From Alphaproteobacteria bacterium (GTDB lineage: Bacteria; Pseudomonadota; Alphaproteobacteria; Micropepsales; Micropepsaceae): a stretch of 64,000 bases of DNA. A model generated the notes under the pieces. The model saw only the letters and a list, made by a program, of their open reading frames with translations. It did not search any database and was not told where the DNA came from. The DNA is taken from assembly GCA_017983635.1 (NCBI GenBank), contig JAGOBA010000010.1, positions 96,725 through 160,724 of the forward strand, given 5' to 3'. This document shows positions 54,063 through 62,324 of this stretch, piece after piece. Position numbers and translations under genes: made by a program. The first letter of the stretch is position 1, and each line of letters begins with the position of its first letter.

Positions 54063-54584
54063 TCAGTACCCGTCGTACCGGCGATCGTCATAGCGCCGGT
54101 CGTCATAGCGCCCGTCGTAGTACCCGCCGTCATACCGGCGATCATAGTAGCGCTGCTTCTTGCACCGCGCGACTTGATTGCCGACCACGCCGCCGATGAT
54201 GGCGCCCGCAACCGTCGCCGGTCCGCGATCGCGTCCGCGCGCGACGTTGTTGCCGATGATCCCGCCGAGCACGCCGCCGATGATGGTGCCGGCCGCGCGA
54301 TCGCCGCGGCAGTGGCGGCGATTGTCATAGCCGTAGCCGGGGCCATAGCCCGGTCCGTATCCCGGACCACCGGCATAGTATCCCGGCGGTGGGCCGTAGC
54401 CCGGCGGCGGGCCATAGCCCGGCCCATATCCGGGACCATATCCCTGACCATAGCCGGGGGGAGGGGGCGGCGGAGGACCATAGCCATAGCCAGGCCCGTA
54501 CCCGCCGTTCGCCGACGCGGGGCTCACCGCGCTGGCGACCATCAACGCCGCAGCAACCGCTGCCGTGACCACCGATTTCATCAT
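54063..54584 (-). CDS. Glycine-zipper 2TM-domain exported protein
   Basis: 173 residues. Signal peptide MMKSVVTAAVAAALMVASAV; a Gly/Tyr/Pro-rich repeat (GPGYGPGYGPPPGYGPPPGY); two glycine-zipper helices (GTIIGGVLGGIIGNNVARG and VAGAIIGGVVGNQVA); a C-terminal tract of YDRRYDGG-type repeats. Related to outer-membrane or periplasmic glycine-zipper proteins such as the Rickettsia 17 kDa antigen, but without a lipobox. GGGAG precedes the start. Confidence 0.88.
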   Translation of the reverse strand: MMKSVVTAAVAAALMVASAVSPASANGGYGPGYGYGPPPPPPPGYGQGYGPGYGPGYGPPPGYGPPPGYYAGGPGYGPGYGPGYGYDNRRHCRGDRAAGTIIGGVLGGIIGNNVARGRDRGPATVAGAIIGGVVGNQVARCKKQRYYDRRYDGGYYDGRYDDRRYDDRRYDGY

Positions 54585-54800
54585 TCTTCGTCTCCCAGGA
54601 GTTGGAGGCTCCCGATGGGGAACCGAGTTGCCAACCCAGACTGACCGCTGCCCGTATGGGACTTTCCGCCTGAATGCAGGATGAACGCCCCCACCTGATT
54701 CACGAGACAGGCCCCGTGAGAATCGCGCAACTCCGCGCCATTCTCCACCGAAGATCACCTCAACGCGACTCCACCGTTCACGCAACCCGGCACCAAGTCC

Positions 54801-54913
54801 GTGGTCCTCCCCTGCTCGCGGGGGAGGGGGACCGCTGCGCAGCAGCGGTGGAGGGGGTAAGTCAACCCCAACGCCACGGCCCACCCCCTCCCCCGCAAGC
54901 GGGTGAGGACCAC
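54801..54913. repeat. Inverted repeat, element F
   Basis: GTGGTCCTCCCCTGCTCGCG at 54801 pairs with the complement ending GAGGACCAC at 54913; inner arms GGGGGAGGGGG and CCCCCTCCCCC, with GCTGCGCAGCAGC inside. Resembles widespread intergenic G/C-rich repeats of many soil bacteria. Confidence 0.75.
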
Positions 54914-54938
54914 AGTGTCCCCGTATGTTCTCATTTCC

Positions 54939-55013
54939 TGGGACCGCGGGCATCCTTGCCCGCCCTTGCCGAATCTCCATCGCTCCAAGGGCCGGCAAGA
55001 TGCCGGCGCTCCC
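54939..55013. repeat. GGGAGCG-family repeat, copy G
   Basis: Core GGCATCCTTGCCCGCCCTTG and GAATCTCCATCGC, then GGCCGGCAAGATGCCGGCGC ending CTCCCA. First of three copies (54939, 55074, 55467) sharing the central CGCCCTT-CGAATCTCCA-CGC type segment and two inverted pairs. The flank after it (GGGAGCCAGTGCGTCCG) is also shared with copy I. Confidence 0.75.
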
Positions 55014-55073
55014 AGCGGGAGCCAGTGCGTCCGTACACAGATCGAAACAAACGCCGCTCGCCGATTGCGCACC

Positions 55074-55152
55074 TCCCGGGAGCGCGGGCCTCCAGCCCGC
55101 CCTTTCTGAATCTCCACCGCCGCAAAGCGGACAAGATGTCCGCGCTCCCGGG
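55074..55152. repeat. GGGAGCG-family repeat, copy H
   Basis: CCCGGGAGCGCGGGCCTCCA, GCCCGCCCTTTCTGAATCTC, CGGACAAGATGTCCGCGCTC, closing CCCGGG. Outer palindrome CCCGGGAGCGC/GCGCTCCCGGG. Lies directly after the stop of the orphan antitoxin gene. Confidence 0.8.
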
Positions 55153-55178
55153 TGTGCCTCACTTCGAACGTTGGCGCA

Positions 55179-55409
55179 TCAAAGCCCCTTACGCTTCTGC
55201 GGCGGGCCGTCAGAGCCGATGGCGCGAACCACATCCTCCGGAAACTGACTCGCGATATCGAAGATGCGCCCGAGCCCGCGCACCTTCTTGCGCAAGATCA
55301 CGTCATCGCCAAGCCGCAAAATCTCGATCTCACCGACCTCAAAAGCGAAGCCCTTCGGCAACCGAACGGCGAGACCTTTCCCCGACCGGAAGATACGTGT
55401 TATGGCCAT
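55179..55409 (-). CDS. AbrB/SpoVT-type antitoxin, apparently orphan
   Basis: 76 residues. N-terminal swapped-hairpin DNA-binding domain MAITRIFRSGKGLAVRLPKG, then VGEIEILRLGDDVILRK, as in VapB/MazE-type antitoxins. Strong GGAGGG site. In VapBC systems the PIN toxin gene follows within a few bases; here the downstream 570 bp contain only repeats F-H, so the toxin has been lost or never was there. Confidence 0.85.
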   Translation of the reverse strand: MAITRIFRSGKGLAVRLPKGFAFEVGEIEILRLGDDVILRKKVRGLGRIFDIASQFPEDVVRAIGSDGPPQKRKGL

Positions 55410-55466
55410 GGCAACCCTCCGAATGAATCTACGCCACGTAACAAACGCGCGCTGTCGAGTTCAAGC

Positions 55467-55557
55467 GCTCCCGCTGGGAGCGCCGGCTTCCAGCCGGCCC
55501 TTTCTGAATCTTCATCGCCTCAACGGCCGGCAAGATGCCGGCGCTCCCAGCGGGAGC
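55467..55557. repeat. GGGAGCG-family repeat, copy I
   Basis: GCTCCCGCTGGGAGCGCCGG, GCCGGCCCTTTCTGAATCTT, CAACGGCCGGCAAGATGCCG, closing GCGCTCCCAGCGGGAGC. Its ends form a perfect inverted pair (GCTCCCGCTGGGAGCGC with GCGCTCCCAGCGGGAGC). Sits between arr and the antitoxin promoter. Confidence 0.8.
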
Positions 55558-55622
55558 CAATTCGTCCGCGTACGGATAGTGGTGGCCCAAAAGCGCGATG
55601 CGTCTCCCCGAAAGACAATGGA

Positions 55623-56036
55623 TCAATCGATGATGGTCGCCGCACCCTCCGCCTTCAAGCGCGCGAGGCCCGCCTTCATCTGCTGTACCTGCTCTGGCGA
55701 ATGCCCTTGCCAATCTCTCACTTCGCCAATGATCCGAAGCGGCTCGCGTGAACGATAGGACAAAGTGGGATTTCCCGGAATCTTCTTGTCCGTCAGATTG
55801 GGATCGTTCTCGATCGGCCCGGTAGGCTCCACGACATAGATTCGCTCGCGGCCGCCGCCGACGGCAAATTCGGCGCCCCAAATGGCGGCATCCAGCGTCG
55901 CCGCAAAATACACCCACGAGAGCGCCTCTTCGGCAAAATTGGAGCCGTACCCAACGACAATCAAGTCGCCAGGCTTCAAGTCGGCCTTGGTTCCATGAAA
56001 GAACGACTGCGAGAACACGCTGGCGGAAGCTGTCAT
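55623..56036 (-). CDS. arr: NAD(+)--rifampin ADP-ribosyltransferase (Arr-type)
   Basis: 137 residues, the normal Arr length. FFHGTKADLKPGDLIVVGYG, WVYFAATLDAAIWGAEFA, YVVEPTGPIENDPNLTDKKI and PGNPTLSYRSREPLRIIGEV reproduce the family order closely. Arr modifies the C23 hydroxyl of rifamycins using NAD+, inactivating them. Fifteen bp downstream of a lipoprotein gene on the same strand, probably one transcript. Chromosomal arr genes are common in environmental bacteria, so this need not be recently acquired. Confidence 0.93.
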   Translation of the reverse strand: MTASASVFSQSFFHGTKADLKPGDLIVVGYGSNFAEEALSWVYFAATLDAAIWGAEFAVGGGRERIYVVEPTGPIENDPNLTDKKIPGNPTLSYRSREPLRIIGEVRDWQGHSPEQVQQMKAGLARLKAEGAATIID

Positions 56037-56050
56037 CGGTTGAGGTTCCG

Positions 56051-56776
56051 CTAAAGCCCAACCCGACTCATCAGCACAGGTGTCGCGCGCGAGATGAGCA
56101 CGCGCAGCGAATTCAAGAGCCGCTCGCGCCGCGCACCAGCCAAATTGTCCTGCATCTTGTTGTCAAGCGTGTACGCCCCCGGATCGTAGCCGACCAAGAA
56201 CAACTCCGACTCCGTGATGAAATCCAGGGTCTTGCCGTCCCAAACGACAATGCCCAGCGACGCAACCGGATGCGGCGGCTGAACATCGTACGATGCATAG
56301 AGTCCAAGTCCGCTGAAGTTCGAACGCGGCGCCTGGATCGGCACTGCGCCGTTGATCTGCCGGATGATGACGATCGTGTCGACATTGTTTTGAGCGGCCC
56401 ACGGGCGCAACGCGGCTCGAATGTCGGCCACGTCCGCATTGTACATAGACAGCAGGCCGCTCGTCGACTGACGAATGACCTCGTTCTTTTCGATTCGAAT
56501 CCGTTTGACGGCGACGCCGGGGCGCAACTGCTGCACGCGCGCTTCGACGACGCGTTCCACCATATCGTCGAAGCCCGCCCCGGCAACGGGATAGTCGTTG
56601 CGATGTCCGTCAAAGAACTTTCCGAAATAAAACAGCGTAACCGAGTCGCCGAGCAGCGAAACCACGCCGACCGAACGAACGTCGGCACGCACCTTCTCCG
56701 GCATCGTGGCGCAGCTTGCGATCACAAGTGCGCACGCCGTCGCAATGGCCAGCATGATTGGATGATGTCGTTTCAT
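56051..56776 (-). CDS. Lipoprotein upstream of arr, unknown
   Basis: 241 residues. Signal MKRHHPIMLAIATACALVIA with lipobox IASC. Mature part is alpha/beta (VGVVSLLGDSVTLFYFGKFF, then VDTIVIIRQINGAVPIQAPR and FITESELFLVGYDPGAY). No catalytic motif recognised. GGAGG precedes ATG 56776. Confidence 0.75.
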   Translation of the reverse strand: MKRHHPIMLAIATACALVIASCATMPEKVRADVRSVGVVSLLGDSVTLFYFGKFFDGHRNDYPVAGAGFDDMVERVVEARVQQLRPGVAVKRIRIEKNEVIRQSTSGLLSMYNADVADIRAALRPWAAQNNVDTIVIIRQINGAVPIQAPRSNFSGLGLYASYDVQPPHPVASLGIVVWDGKTLDFITESELFLVGYDPGAYTLDNKMQDNLAGARRERLLNSLRVLISRATPVLMSRVGL

Positions 56777-56791
56777 CGAGAGCCTCCGCGC

Positions 56792-56956
56792 TCAAAGTAG
56801 AAACCCGCATACACCAAGCTCTTCATCAAGACTCGCGAACTCCTCCGGCACCTTACTCGCCGCGATCCTCTCAAGATCATCCTCGCTGAAGTCCTCCGCC
56901 CGTAAGACCTCGCGGTCGCGGCGCGTCCGCTGCTCGTTCGCTTTAACTGTCCGCAT
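56792..56956 (-). CDS. Small acidic protein (54 aa), unknown
   Basis: Reads MRTVKANEQRTRRDREVLRA, EDFSEDDLERIAASKVPEEF, ASLDEELGVCGFLL. A GAGGAG site precedes the ATG at 56956, unusually good for such a short frame, and the next gene on the strand starts 16 bp after its stop. A basic N-terminus and acidic C-terminus suggest a small regulator or antitoxin-like protein, but no partner is evident. Confidence 0.6.
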   Translation of the reverse strand: MRTVKANEQRTRRDREVLRAEDFSEDDLERIAASKVPEEFASLDEELGVCGFLL

Positions 56957-57087
56957 CAGACGCGCTCCTCGATAGCTGCACGTTAGTCAAAGTAGCCGTT
57001 ACGGCGTAACAAGATTGTGGCGGCGTCAATGTACGCGACGTAGTGCCGAGTAGCGCCAACGGGGTCGCAAAAGAGCGCACATTCCGC

Positions 57088-57115
57088 TTGACAAGTTCGC
57101 TAAATGTTCTATACT
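57088..57115 (+). promoter_or_regulatory. Near-consensus sigma-70 promoter for the DUF3631 gene
   Basis: TTGACA (57088-57093), 16 bp, TATACT (57110-57115). The closest match to consensus in the window, before a gene of foreign character. Expected leader is about 28 nt. Confidence 0.75.
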
Positions 57116-57149
57116 CCCGCCAACCCCAAACCCCACCCCCGGTGTGCCC

Positions 57150-58607
57150 ATGTCACCCCGAGAGCAACTCGCTCGGAAGTTTCGTCAGACGCTGATCGAG
57201 AGCGTTCGCGATCTGGTGGAGCGCGTCCGAGACACTGACGACGACGCGCTCAAGTCGGCGCGGACGGTTGTTTCGCTCGCGTTGGCGCGGGCTGAGGCGA
57301 ACACGACGGATTTGGGACCGCCGCTCAGGCCGCTGACGGCAAGCCCCGTCGAAAACCACACGCTGCACGAAAGCATCATGAAACTTGCCCGCCACGCCAA
57401 CAAACTCGACGCCGCCGCCAGGGCCGCCGCGGCCACCGCCACCGCCACTGCGCCGCCCCCAACCCCCATTCCCAATCCCCCAACACCCATCCCCAATCCC
57501 CCAACACCCATCCCCCCACCCGAACCCTGGCCCTTCATCGCCCGCGCCCGCGCGTTCTTCGAGCGCTACTTGACCGAGCCGCCGGCCGCGATCGACACGC
57601 TGATTTTCTGGTGCCTGCACGCCTGGGCGCACGCGGAGACCGCGGTGTCCCCGCGTCTCATCCTGCACGGGCTCGACCCGCGCGCCGATCATGCGCGGGC
57701 GCTGCGCCTGTTGTCGTGGTTCGTGCCCAACCCGCGCCTCATCGCGCGCACGACATCGTACAGCGTGCTCGACCTGCTCGCGAACGAGCGCCCGACGCTG
57801 CTGTTCGACGACACCGCGAACGCGATCCTCGCGCGTCGCGATCTGCGGGCGCTCATCGCCGCCGGCGCGCACCGCGACGGCGCGTTTTTGGGCCGCCGCG
57901 CACCGGGCAAGACGACGCCGTTCCGTCCCTGCGCCGCACCGCTCGCGATCGCAACCGCGCTTCCGCCACCGCCCAGCATTCTGGCGCACGCGATCGTGCT
58001 GCCGATGGCGCCGGCGGTGTTGGCGGGGCAGGGCGGCCCGCCGCGCCTCGCGCTCGCCGAACCGCCGGACGAGGCGAAGGAACTCCGCGCCGGCTTCGAA
58101 GCGCTGGCAAGCCATCGCGCCCCCACCAATCATCCGCCGGCCACGTTGCCCGTCTTCCTTTCCGCCGCCGCGCGCGAAACCTGGGCGCCGCTCTTCGCCT
58201 TCGCGCAAGCGATCGGGCCGGACGCTGAGGCGGCGATGCGCGCGGCGTCGAGCCAATTCGCCTCGCCCGATCACCTCGAACCGCCGACCTCGGCGCTGGC
58301 ACTGCTGCGCGACATCCGCCTCACCATCGGCATCGACGAGCAACCGGTGCCGAGCAAACACCTCGTCGAAGAACTGACGCGCAATCCAGATGGCCCGTGG
58401 ATATCGAGCGAGCGAGGCGCGCCTCTCACGCCGCGCGGTATCGCCCAACGCCTAGCGAAGTTCGGGCTAAAACCGCAGGTGATCCATATGGAGGAAGCCC
58501 CCTCGTTCAGGGGCTACAAGGCCGAGCCTCTGCACCTCGCCTTCGCGCGCTACCTCGACGACCCGGTTGCGCGTGGTGTCCTGCTCAGTGAGGAAGGAGC
58601 GCGATAA
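57150..58607 (+). CDS. DUF3631 domain protein, isolated, with proline-rich linker
   Basis: 485 residues. N-terminal helical region (about 1-95), a Thr/Pro/Ile/Asn linker with the tandem unit TPIPNPP three times (about 105-125), then a DUF3631 core: SYSVLDLLANERPTLLFDDT, HRDGAFLGRRAPGKTTPFRP and a C-terminal RLTIGIDEQPVPSKHLVEEL with GPWISSERGAPLTPRGIAQR and RGYKAEPLHLAFARYL. DUF3631 usually forms the end of phage or plasmid primase-helicase proteins with an upstream ATPase or Toprim part, absent here. ATG 57150 lacks a Shine-Dalgarno; GTG 57144 is an alternative. Confidence 0.78.
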   Translation: MSPREQLARKFRQTLIESVRDLVERVRDTDDDALKSARTVVSLALARAEANTTDLGPPLRPLTASPVENHTLHESIMKLARHANKLDAAARAAAATATATAPPPTPIPNPPTPIPNPPTPIPPPEPWPFIARARAFFERYLTEPPAAIDTLIFWCLHAWAHAETAVSPRLILHGLDPRADHARALRLLSWFVPNPRLIARTTSYSVLDLLANERPTLLFDDTANAILARRDLRALIAAGAHRDGAFLGRRAPGKTTPFRPCAAPLAIATALPPPPSILAHAIVLPMAPAVLAGQGGPPRLALAEPPDEAKELRAGFEALASHRAPTNHPPATLPVFLSAAARETWAPLFAFAQAIGPDAEAAMRAASSQFASPDHLEPPTSALALLRDIRLTIGIDEQPVPSKHLVEELTRNPDGPWISSERGAPLTPRGIAQRLAKFGLKPQVIHMEEAPSFRGYKAEPLHLAFARYLDDPVARGVLLSEEGAR

Positions 58608-58796
58608 CGGATGCCGAACGGATTCATAACGCATTCCGAACGGCAAAACCCGCAGAGATCAGCCGCAATAACGCAAATAACGCATCCGCAGATATCATTC
58701 ACTTTGAGGCCGGTTGGTCGCACCACCCCGTCAAGCCCTTGCGGGCGAAAAAACTCTCCCCACATCCCTGTGGAATACGGAACCACAACCCCCATT

Positions 58797-58951
58797 CCGT
58801 CATGGCCGGGCTTGACCCGGCCACCCAGTGCGCGCACGTCCGTGCGCGTGAGAGACTTGAATAGCGGGGGCCGCGAAAGCGGAACGCAACTGTCTCTCTC
58901 CCGCGCACGCGCGCGGCATCTGGGTGGCCGGCTCAAGCCTGGCCATGATGC
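58797..58951. repeat. Inverted repeat, element J (TGGCCGGGCTTGACCCGGCCA type)
   Basis: CCGTCATGGCCGGGCTTGAC and CCGGCCACCCAG on the left; CTGGGTGGCCGGCTCAAGCC and TGGCCATGATG on the right; inner arms around GCGCGCACG and CGCACGCGCGC. A repeat kind very common between genes in Alphaproteobacteria. Confidence 0.8.
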
Positions 58952-58972
58952 TGAGCAACCGAATGCAACAAA

Positions 58973-59222
58973 GGCCTCACGCGAAGTCGCGAAATGCGTG
59001 AAGGAAGAAGAAAGAGAGATGAACCACCAAGGGCAACAAGATCACCAAGATCACCAAGATGCTCTGCCAACTCCAACGAACCGCCCGCGCGCGCAGCGCG
59101 CAATAGTGGCGCTTCGCGCCGATCAAGCGTCGTTTCAGGGGGCAGAGCATCTTGGTGATCTTGGTGTCCTTGGTGGTTCAAATTCCTTCCTTCGCGTTTA
59201 TTCGCGGCTTCGCGTGAGGCCC
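58973..59222. repeat. Long tandem-armed inverted repeat, element D
   Basis: About 250 bp upstream of clpB. Outer arms: GGCCTCACGCGAAGTCGCGA against TCGCGGCTTCGCGTGAGGCC. Inner arms: 9 bp units ATCACCAAG repeated, from CCACCAAGGGCAACAAGATC through GATGCTCTGCC, against GGCAGAGCATCTTGGTGATC and CTTGGTGTCCTTGGTGGTTC. Core: GCGCGCAGCGCGC and GGCGCTTCGCGCC hairpins, the same kind as in element B. With element J it fills the 640 bp gap; no gene seen. Confidence 0.85.
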
Positions 59223-59247
59223 CTTATCGAACCAAGAGACTGACACA

Positions 59248-61845
59248 ATGGACCTCGAAAAATTCACCGAACGCGCCCGCGCCTTCCTGCAGAACGCGCA
59301 AGGCCTCGCCCAACGCGCCGGCCATCAGCGCCTGACGCCGGAGCATCTGTTGAAGGTGCTTCTCGACGATGAGGAAGGGCTCGCCGCCAGTCTCATCAAA
59401 CGCGCCGGCGGCAACCCCGCGCTCGCACTCGAACAAACCGAGGCGGCGCTCGCCAAACTCCCGCGCGTCGAAGGCTCGGGCGCCGGACAGATCTACTCCG
59501 CCCCCGAATTCCCCCGCGTGCTCGACGAGGCGGAACAGATCGCGAAGAAAGCCGGCGACAGCTTCGTCACGGTGGAGCGCATCCTGCTCGCGCTCGCCCT
59601 CGGCACCGCGCCTGAATCCGCGCGTATCTTGAAAGCCGCCGGCGTCACCCCACAAAAATTGAACGAGGCGATCAACGATCTGCGCAAGGGCCGCACCGCG
59701 GACACGGCCTCGGCCGAGCAAGGCTATGAGGCGCTGAAGAAATATGCCCGCGACCTGACCGAGGCCGCGCGCGCCGGCAAGCTCGACCCCGTGATCGGCC
59801 GCGACGAAGAAATCCGCCGCACGATTCAGGTGCTCTCGCGCCGCACGAAGAACAATCCCGTGCTCATCGGCGAACCCGGCGTCGGCAAGACCGCGATCGT
59901 CGAAGGCCTGGCGCTGCGCATCGTCAACGGCGACGTGCCGGAATCGCTGAAAGAAAAGAAGTTGCTGTCGCTCGACATGGGCGCGCTCATCGCCGGCGCG
60001 AAGTACCGCGGCGAGTTCGAAGAGCGCTTGAAAGCCGTCCTCACCGAAATGACCGCGGCGGCGGGCTCCATCATCCTCTTCATCGACGAGATGCACACGC
60101 TTGTCGGCGCCGGCAAAGCCGAAGGCGCGATGGACGCGTCGAACTTGCTGAAACCCGCGCTCGCCCGCGGCGAATTGCACTGCGTCGGCGCTACCACGCT
60201 GGACGAATACCGCAAGCACGTGGAGAAAGACGCGGCCCTCGCGCGGCGCTTCCAACCCGTGTTCGTGGAGGAGCCGACGGTCGAAGACACGATCTCCATC
60301 CTGCGCGGCTTGAAGGAAAAATACGAGCTGCACCACGGTGTGCGTATCACCGATAGCGCGATCGTGGCTGCGGCCCAGCTCTCGAACCGCTACATCTCCG
60401 ACCGCTTCCTGCCGGACAAGGCGATCGACCTCGTCGATGAATCGGCCAGCCGCCTGCGCATGCAGGTGGACTCGAAGCCGGAGGAGCTCGACGAACTCGA
60501 CCGCCGCGTCATGCAGCTGAAGATCGAGCGCGAGGCGTTGAAGAAGGAAACCGACACCGCCTCGAAGGACCGGCTGAAGAAGCTCGAGAAAGAACTCGCC
60601 GATCTCGAAGAAAAGTCCGCCTCTCTGACCAGCCGCTGGAAGCAGGAAAAGGCGAAGCTCGGCCAAGCGCAAGCGATCAAGGAAAAGCTGGAACGCGCGC
60701 GCCACGACCTCGAACTGGCGCAACGCAAGGGCGACCTCGCGAAAGCGGGCGAGATCGCCTACGGCGTAATCCCGGGCCTGGAGAAGGACCTGAAGAAGGT
60801 CGACGATCAACAGGCAACCCAACTCGTGACCGAGGCGGTGACCGAGGAACACATCGCCCAAGTCGTCTCGCGCTGGACCGGTATCCCCGTCGACAAGATG
60901 CTGGCGGGCGAACGCGAAAAACTGCTCGGCATGGAAAAGGTGATCGGCTCGCGCGTCGTGGGCCAAGAAGAAGCCGTGCACGCGGTCTCCGCCGCGGTCC
61001 GCCGCGCCCGCGCCGGCCTGCAAGATCCGAACCGCCCGATTGGCTCGTTCTTGTTTTTGGGTCCGACGGGCGTCGGCAAGACGGAACTGACGAAGGCTTT
61101 GGCCTCGTTCCTCTTCAACGACGACACCGCGATGGTGCGCATCGACATGTCGGAATACATGGAGAAGCACTCGGTCTCGCGTCTGATCGGAGCGCCGCCG
61201 GGTTATGTCGGCTACGAAGAAGGCGGCGCCTTGACCGAGGCCGTGCGCCGGCGTCCGTACCAAGTGATCCTGTTCGACGAAATCGAAAAGGCCCACAACG
61301 ACGTCTTCAACGTGCTGCTCCAGGTCCTCGACGACGGCCGCTTGACGGACGGGCAGGGGCGCACCGTTGATTTCAAGAACACGGTGATCATCCTGACCTC
61401 GAACTTGGGCGGCGACATCCTGGCCGCGCAAGCCGACGGCGAAGACACGGCCCTCGTGCGCGAGGGCGTGATGGAAATCGTGCGCGGCAAATTCCGTCCC
61501 GAATTTCTGAACCGCTTGGACGAGGTCATCCTGTTCCATCGTCTGGGCCGCGCCCAGATGGACAAGATCGTCGACCTCCAGGTCACGCGCCTGACGAAGC
61601 TCTTGAGCGATCGCAAGATCGGCATCGACATGGACAAGAAGGCCCGCGAGTGGCTGGCCGCCACCGGCTACGACCCGGTCTACGGCGCCAGACCCCTAAA
61701 GCGCGCCATCCAACGCCACCTGCAAGACCCGCTCGCCGAACAACTCCTGGAAGGCAAAATCAAGGACGGCGACACCGTCAAAGTCTCCGCCGACGCGTCG
61801 GGCCTCCTCATCAACGGCAAGATGAAAGGAACGACGTTGCATTGA
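59248..61845 (+). CDS. clpB: ATP-dependent chaperone ClpB
   Basis: 865 residues, hexameric disaggregase working with DnaK. N-terminal Clp_N repeats ([20 protein letters not shown]), NBD1 Walker A GEPGVGKT at 208-215, the coiled-coil middle domain (about 410-525, rich in [18 protein letters not shown] heptads), NBD2 Walker A GPTGVGKT at 605-612 and Walker [10 protein letters not shown]. The middle domain distinguishes it from ClpA/ClpC. A heat-shock promoter was not clearly seen in the repeat-rich upstream region. Confidence 0.97.
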   Translation: MDLEKFTERARAFLQNAQGLAQRAGHQRLTPEHLLKVLLDDEEGLAASLIKRAGGNPALALEQTEAALAKLPRVEGSGAGQIYSAPEFPRVLDEAEQIAKKAGDSFVTVERILLALALGTAPESARILKAAGVTPQKLNEAINDLRKGRTADTASAEQGYEALKKYARDLTEAARAGKLDPVIGRDEEIRRTIQVLSRRTKNNPVLIGEPGVGKTAIVEGLALRIVNGDVPESLKEKKLLSLDMGALIAGAKYRGEFEERLKAVLTEMTAAAGSIILFIDEMHTLVGAGKAEGAMDASNLLKPALARGELHCVGATTLDEYRKHVEKDAALARRFQPVFVEEPTVEDTISILRGLKEKYELHHGVRITDSAIVAAAQLSNRYISDRFLPDKAIDLVDESASRLRMQVDSKPEELDELDRRVMQLKIEREALKKETDTASKDRLKKLEKELADLEEKSASLTSRWKQEKAKLGQAQAIKEKLERARHDLELAQRKGDLAKAGEIAYGVIPGLEKDLKKVDDQQATQLVTEAVTEEHIAQVVSRWTGIPVDKMLAGEREKLLGMEKVIGSRVVGQEEAVHAVSAAVRRARAGLQDPNRPIGSFLFLGPTGVGKTELTKALASFLFNDDTAMVRIDMSEYMEKHSVSRLIGAPPGYVGYEEGGALTEAVRRRPYQVILFDEIEKAHNDVFNVLLQVLDDGRLTDGQGRTVDFKNTVIILTSNLGGDILAAQADGEDTALVREGVMEIVRGKFRPEFLNRLDEVILFHRLGRAQMDKIVDLQVTRLTKLLSDRKIGIDMDKKAREWLAATGYDPVYGARPLKRAIQRHLQDPLAEQLLEGKIKDGDTVKVSADASGLLINGKMKGTTLH

Positions 61846-61856
61846 GCCAAGCAAGG

Positions 61857-62315
61857 CTACATCCCTGGATACTGATACGGACACGCCGCGCGCGCCTCGT
61901 CGATCGCACCGCGCGCGCCGGTGAGCGGGAATTGCGCCGAAGCGGCTCCACGGCGGATCTCGACGCTCTCGCTGTCCTTCATCAGCCCGGCAACGAACAC
62001 GGCTTCCGAGCCGGTGATTTCGTAGGTGCCGATCCCCTCGGTGATCGGCGCGCGCCGCGCGGTGGTGTCGTAGTTCCCTTCCGCGAAGGCAAAGCGAACA
62101 TCCTCAGCCGGCGGCTCGGCGGCCGAGTAGGCACCGCGCTCGTGCTCCATCTCGCCCAGATTGAACTGCAACACGACGCCCGTGACCCCGCCGCACATGA
62201 AACGCACCGACCGCACGCGATCGGGCGCCACCTCCGCCACGTAAACCGGCTGCCCGAGCGGATCGTGCTCCGTCGCGAACTGCCAAACCAAAGCCATAAA
62301 GAAAACGCGCAACAT
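61857..62315 (-). CDS. Small exported-like protein, TagO/VasI-like pattern
   Basis: 152 residues. A short hydrophobic N-terminus (MLRVFFMALVWQFA) could be a weak signal. The pattern (TEHDPLGQPVYVAEVA, a Cys in RFMCGGVTGVVLQF, then YEITGSEAVFVAGLMKDSES, and FPLTGARGAIDEARAACPYQ) is reminiscent of TagO/VasI family proteins, in which a C-terminal Cys pairs with the middle one; that assignment is tentative and no T6SS genes are present. Ends 12 bp after the convergent clpB. Confidence 0.65.
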   Translation of the reverse strand: MLRVFFMALVWQFATEHDPLGQPVYVAEVAPDRVRSVRFMCGGVTGVVLQFNLGEMEHERGAYSAAEPPAEDVRFAFAEGNYDTTARRAPITEGIGTYEITGSEAVFVAGLMKDSESVEIRRGAASAQFPLTGARGAIDEARAACPYQYPGM

Positions 62316-62324
62316 GCGCGCACG

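Noticed and set aside
53815..54487. Frames across the terminator between the YbjN-like and glycine-zipper genes
   Set aside because: They read through a strong bidirectional terminator and mirror the repeat-rich glycine-zipper gene.
54755..55234. Frames through repeats F-H that could have been the missing toxin of the AbrB-type antitoxin
   Set aside because: No PIN or MazF motifs; the sequence is explained by repeats.
57153..58448. A 431-codon antisense frame over the DUF3631 gene
   Set aside because: Very Arg/Gly-rich with no family match; the plus strand has DUF3631 motifs and a promoter.
58611..59243. A 210-codon frame through repeats J and D before clpB
   Set aside because: Its translation simply reads palindromes; no ribosome site and no domain.
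59224..61539. A 771-codon open frame antisense to clpB
   Set aside because: It mirrors the high-GC codon pattern of clpB, has arginine- and histidine-rich low-complexity content and no family resemblance; ClpB is complete on the other strand.
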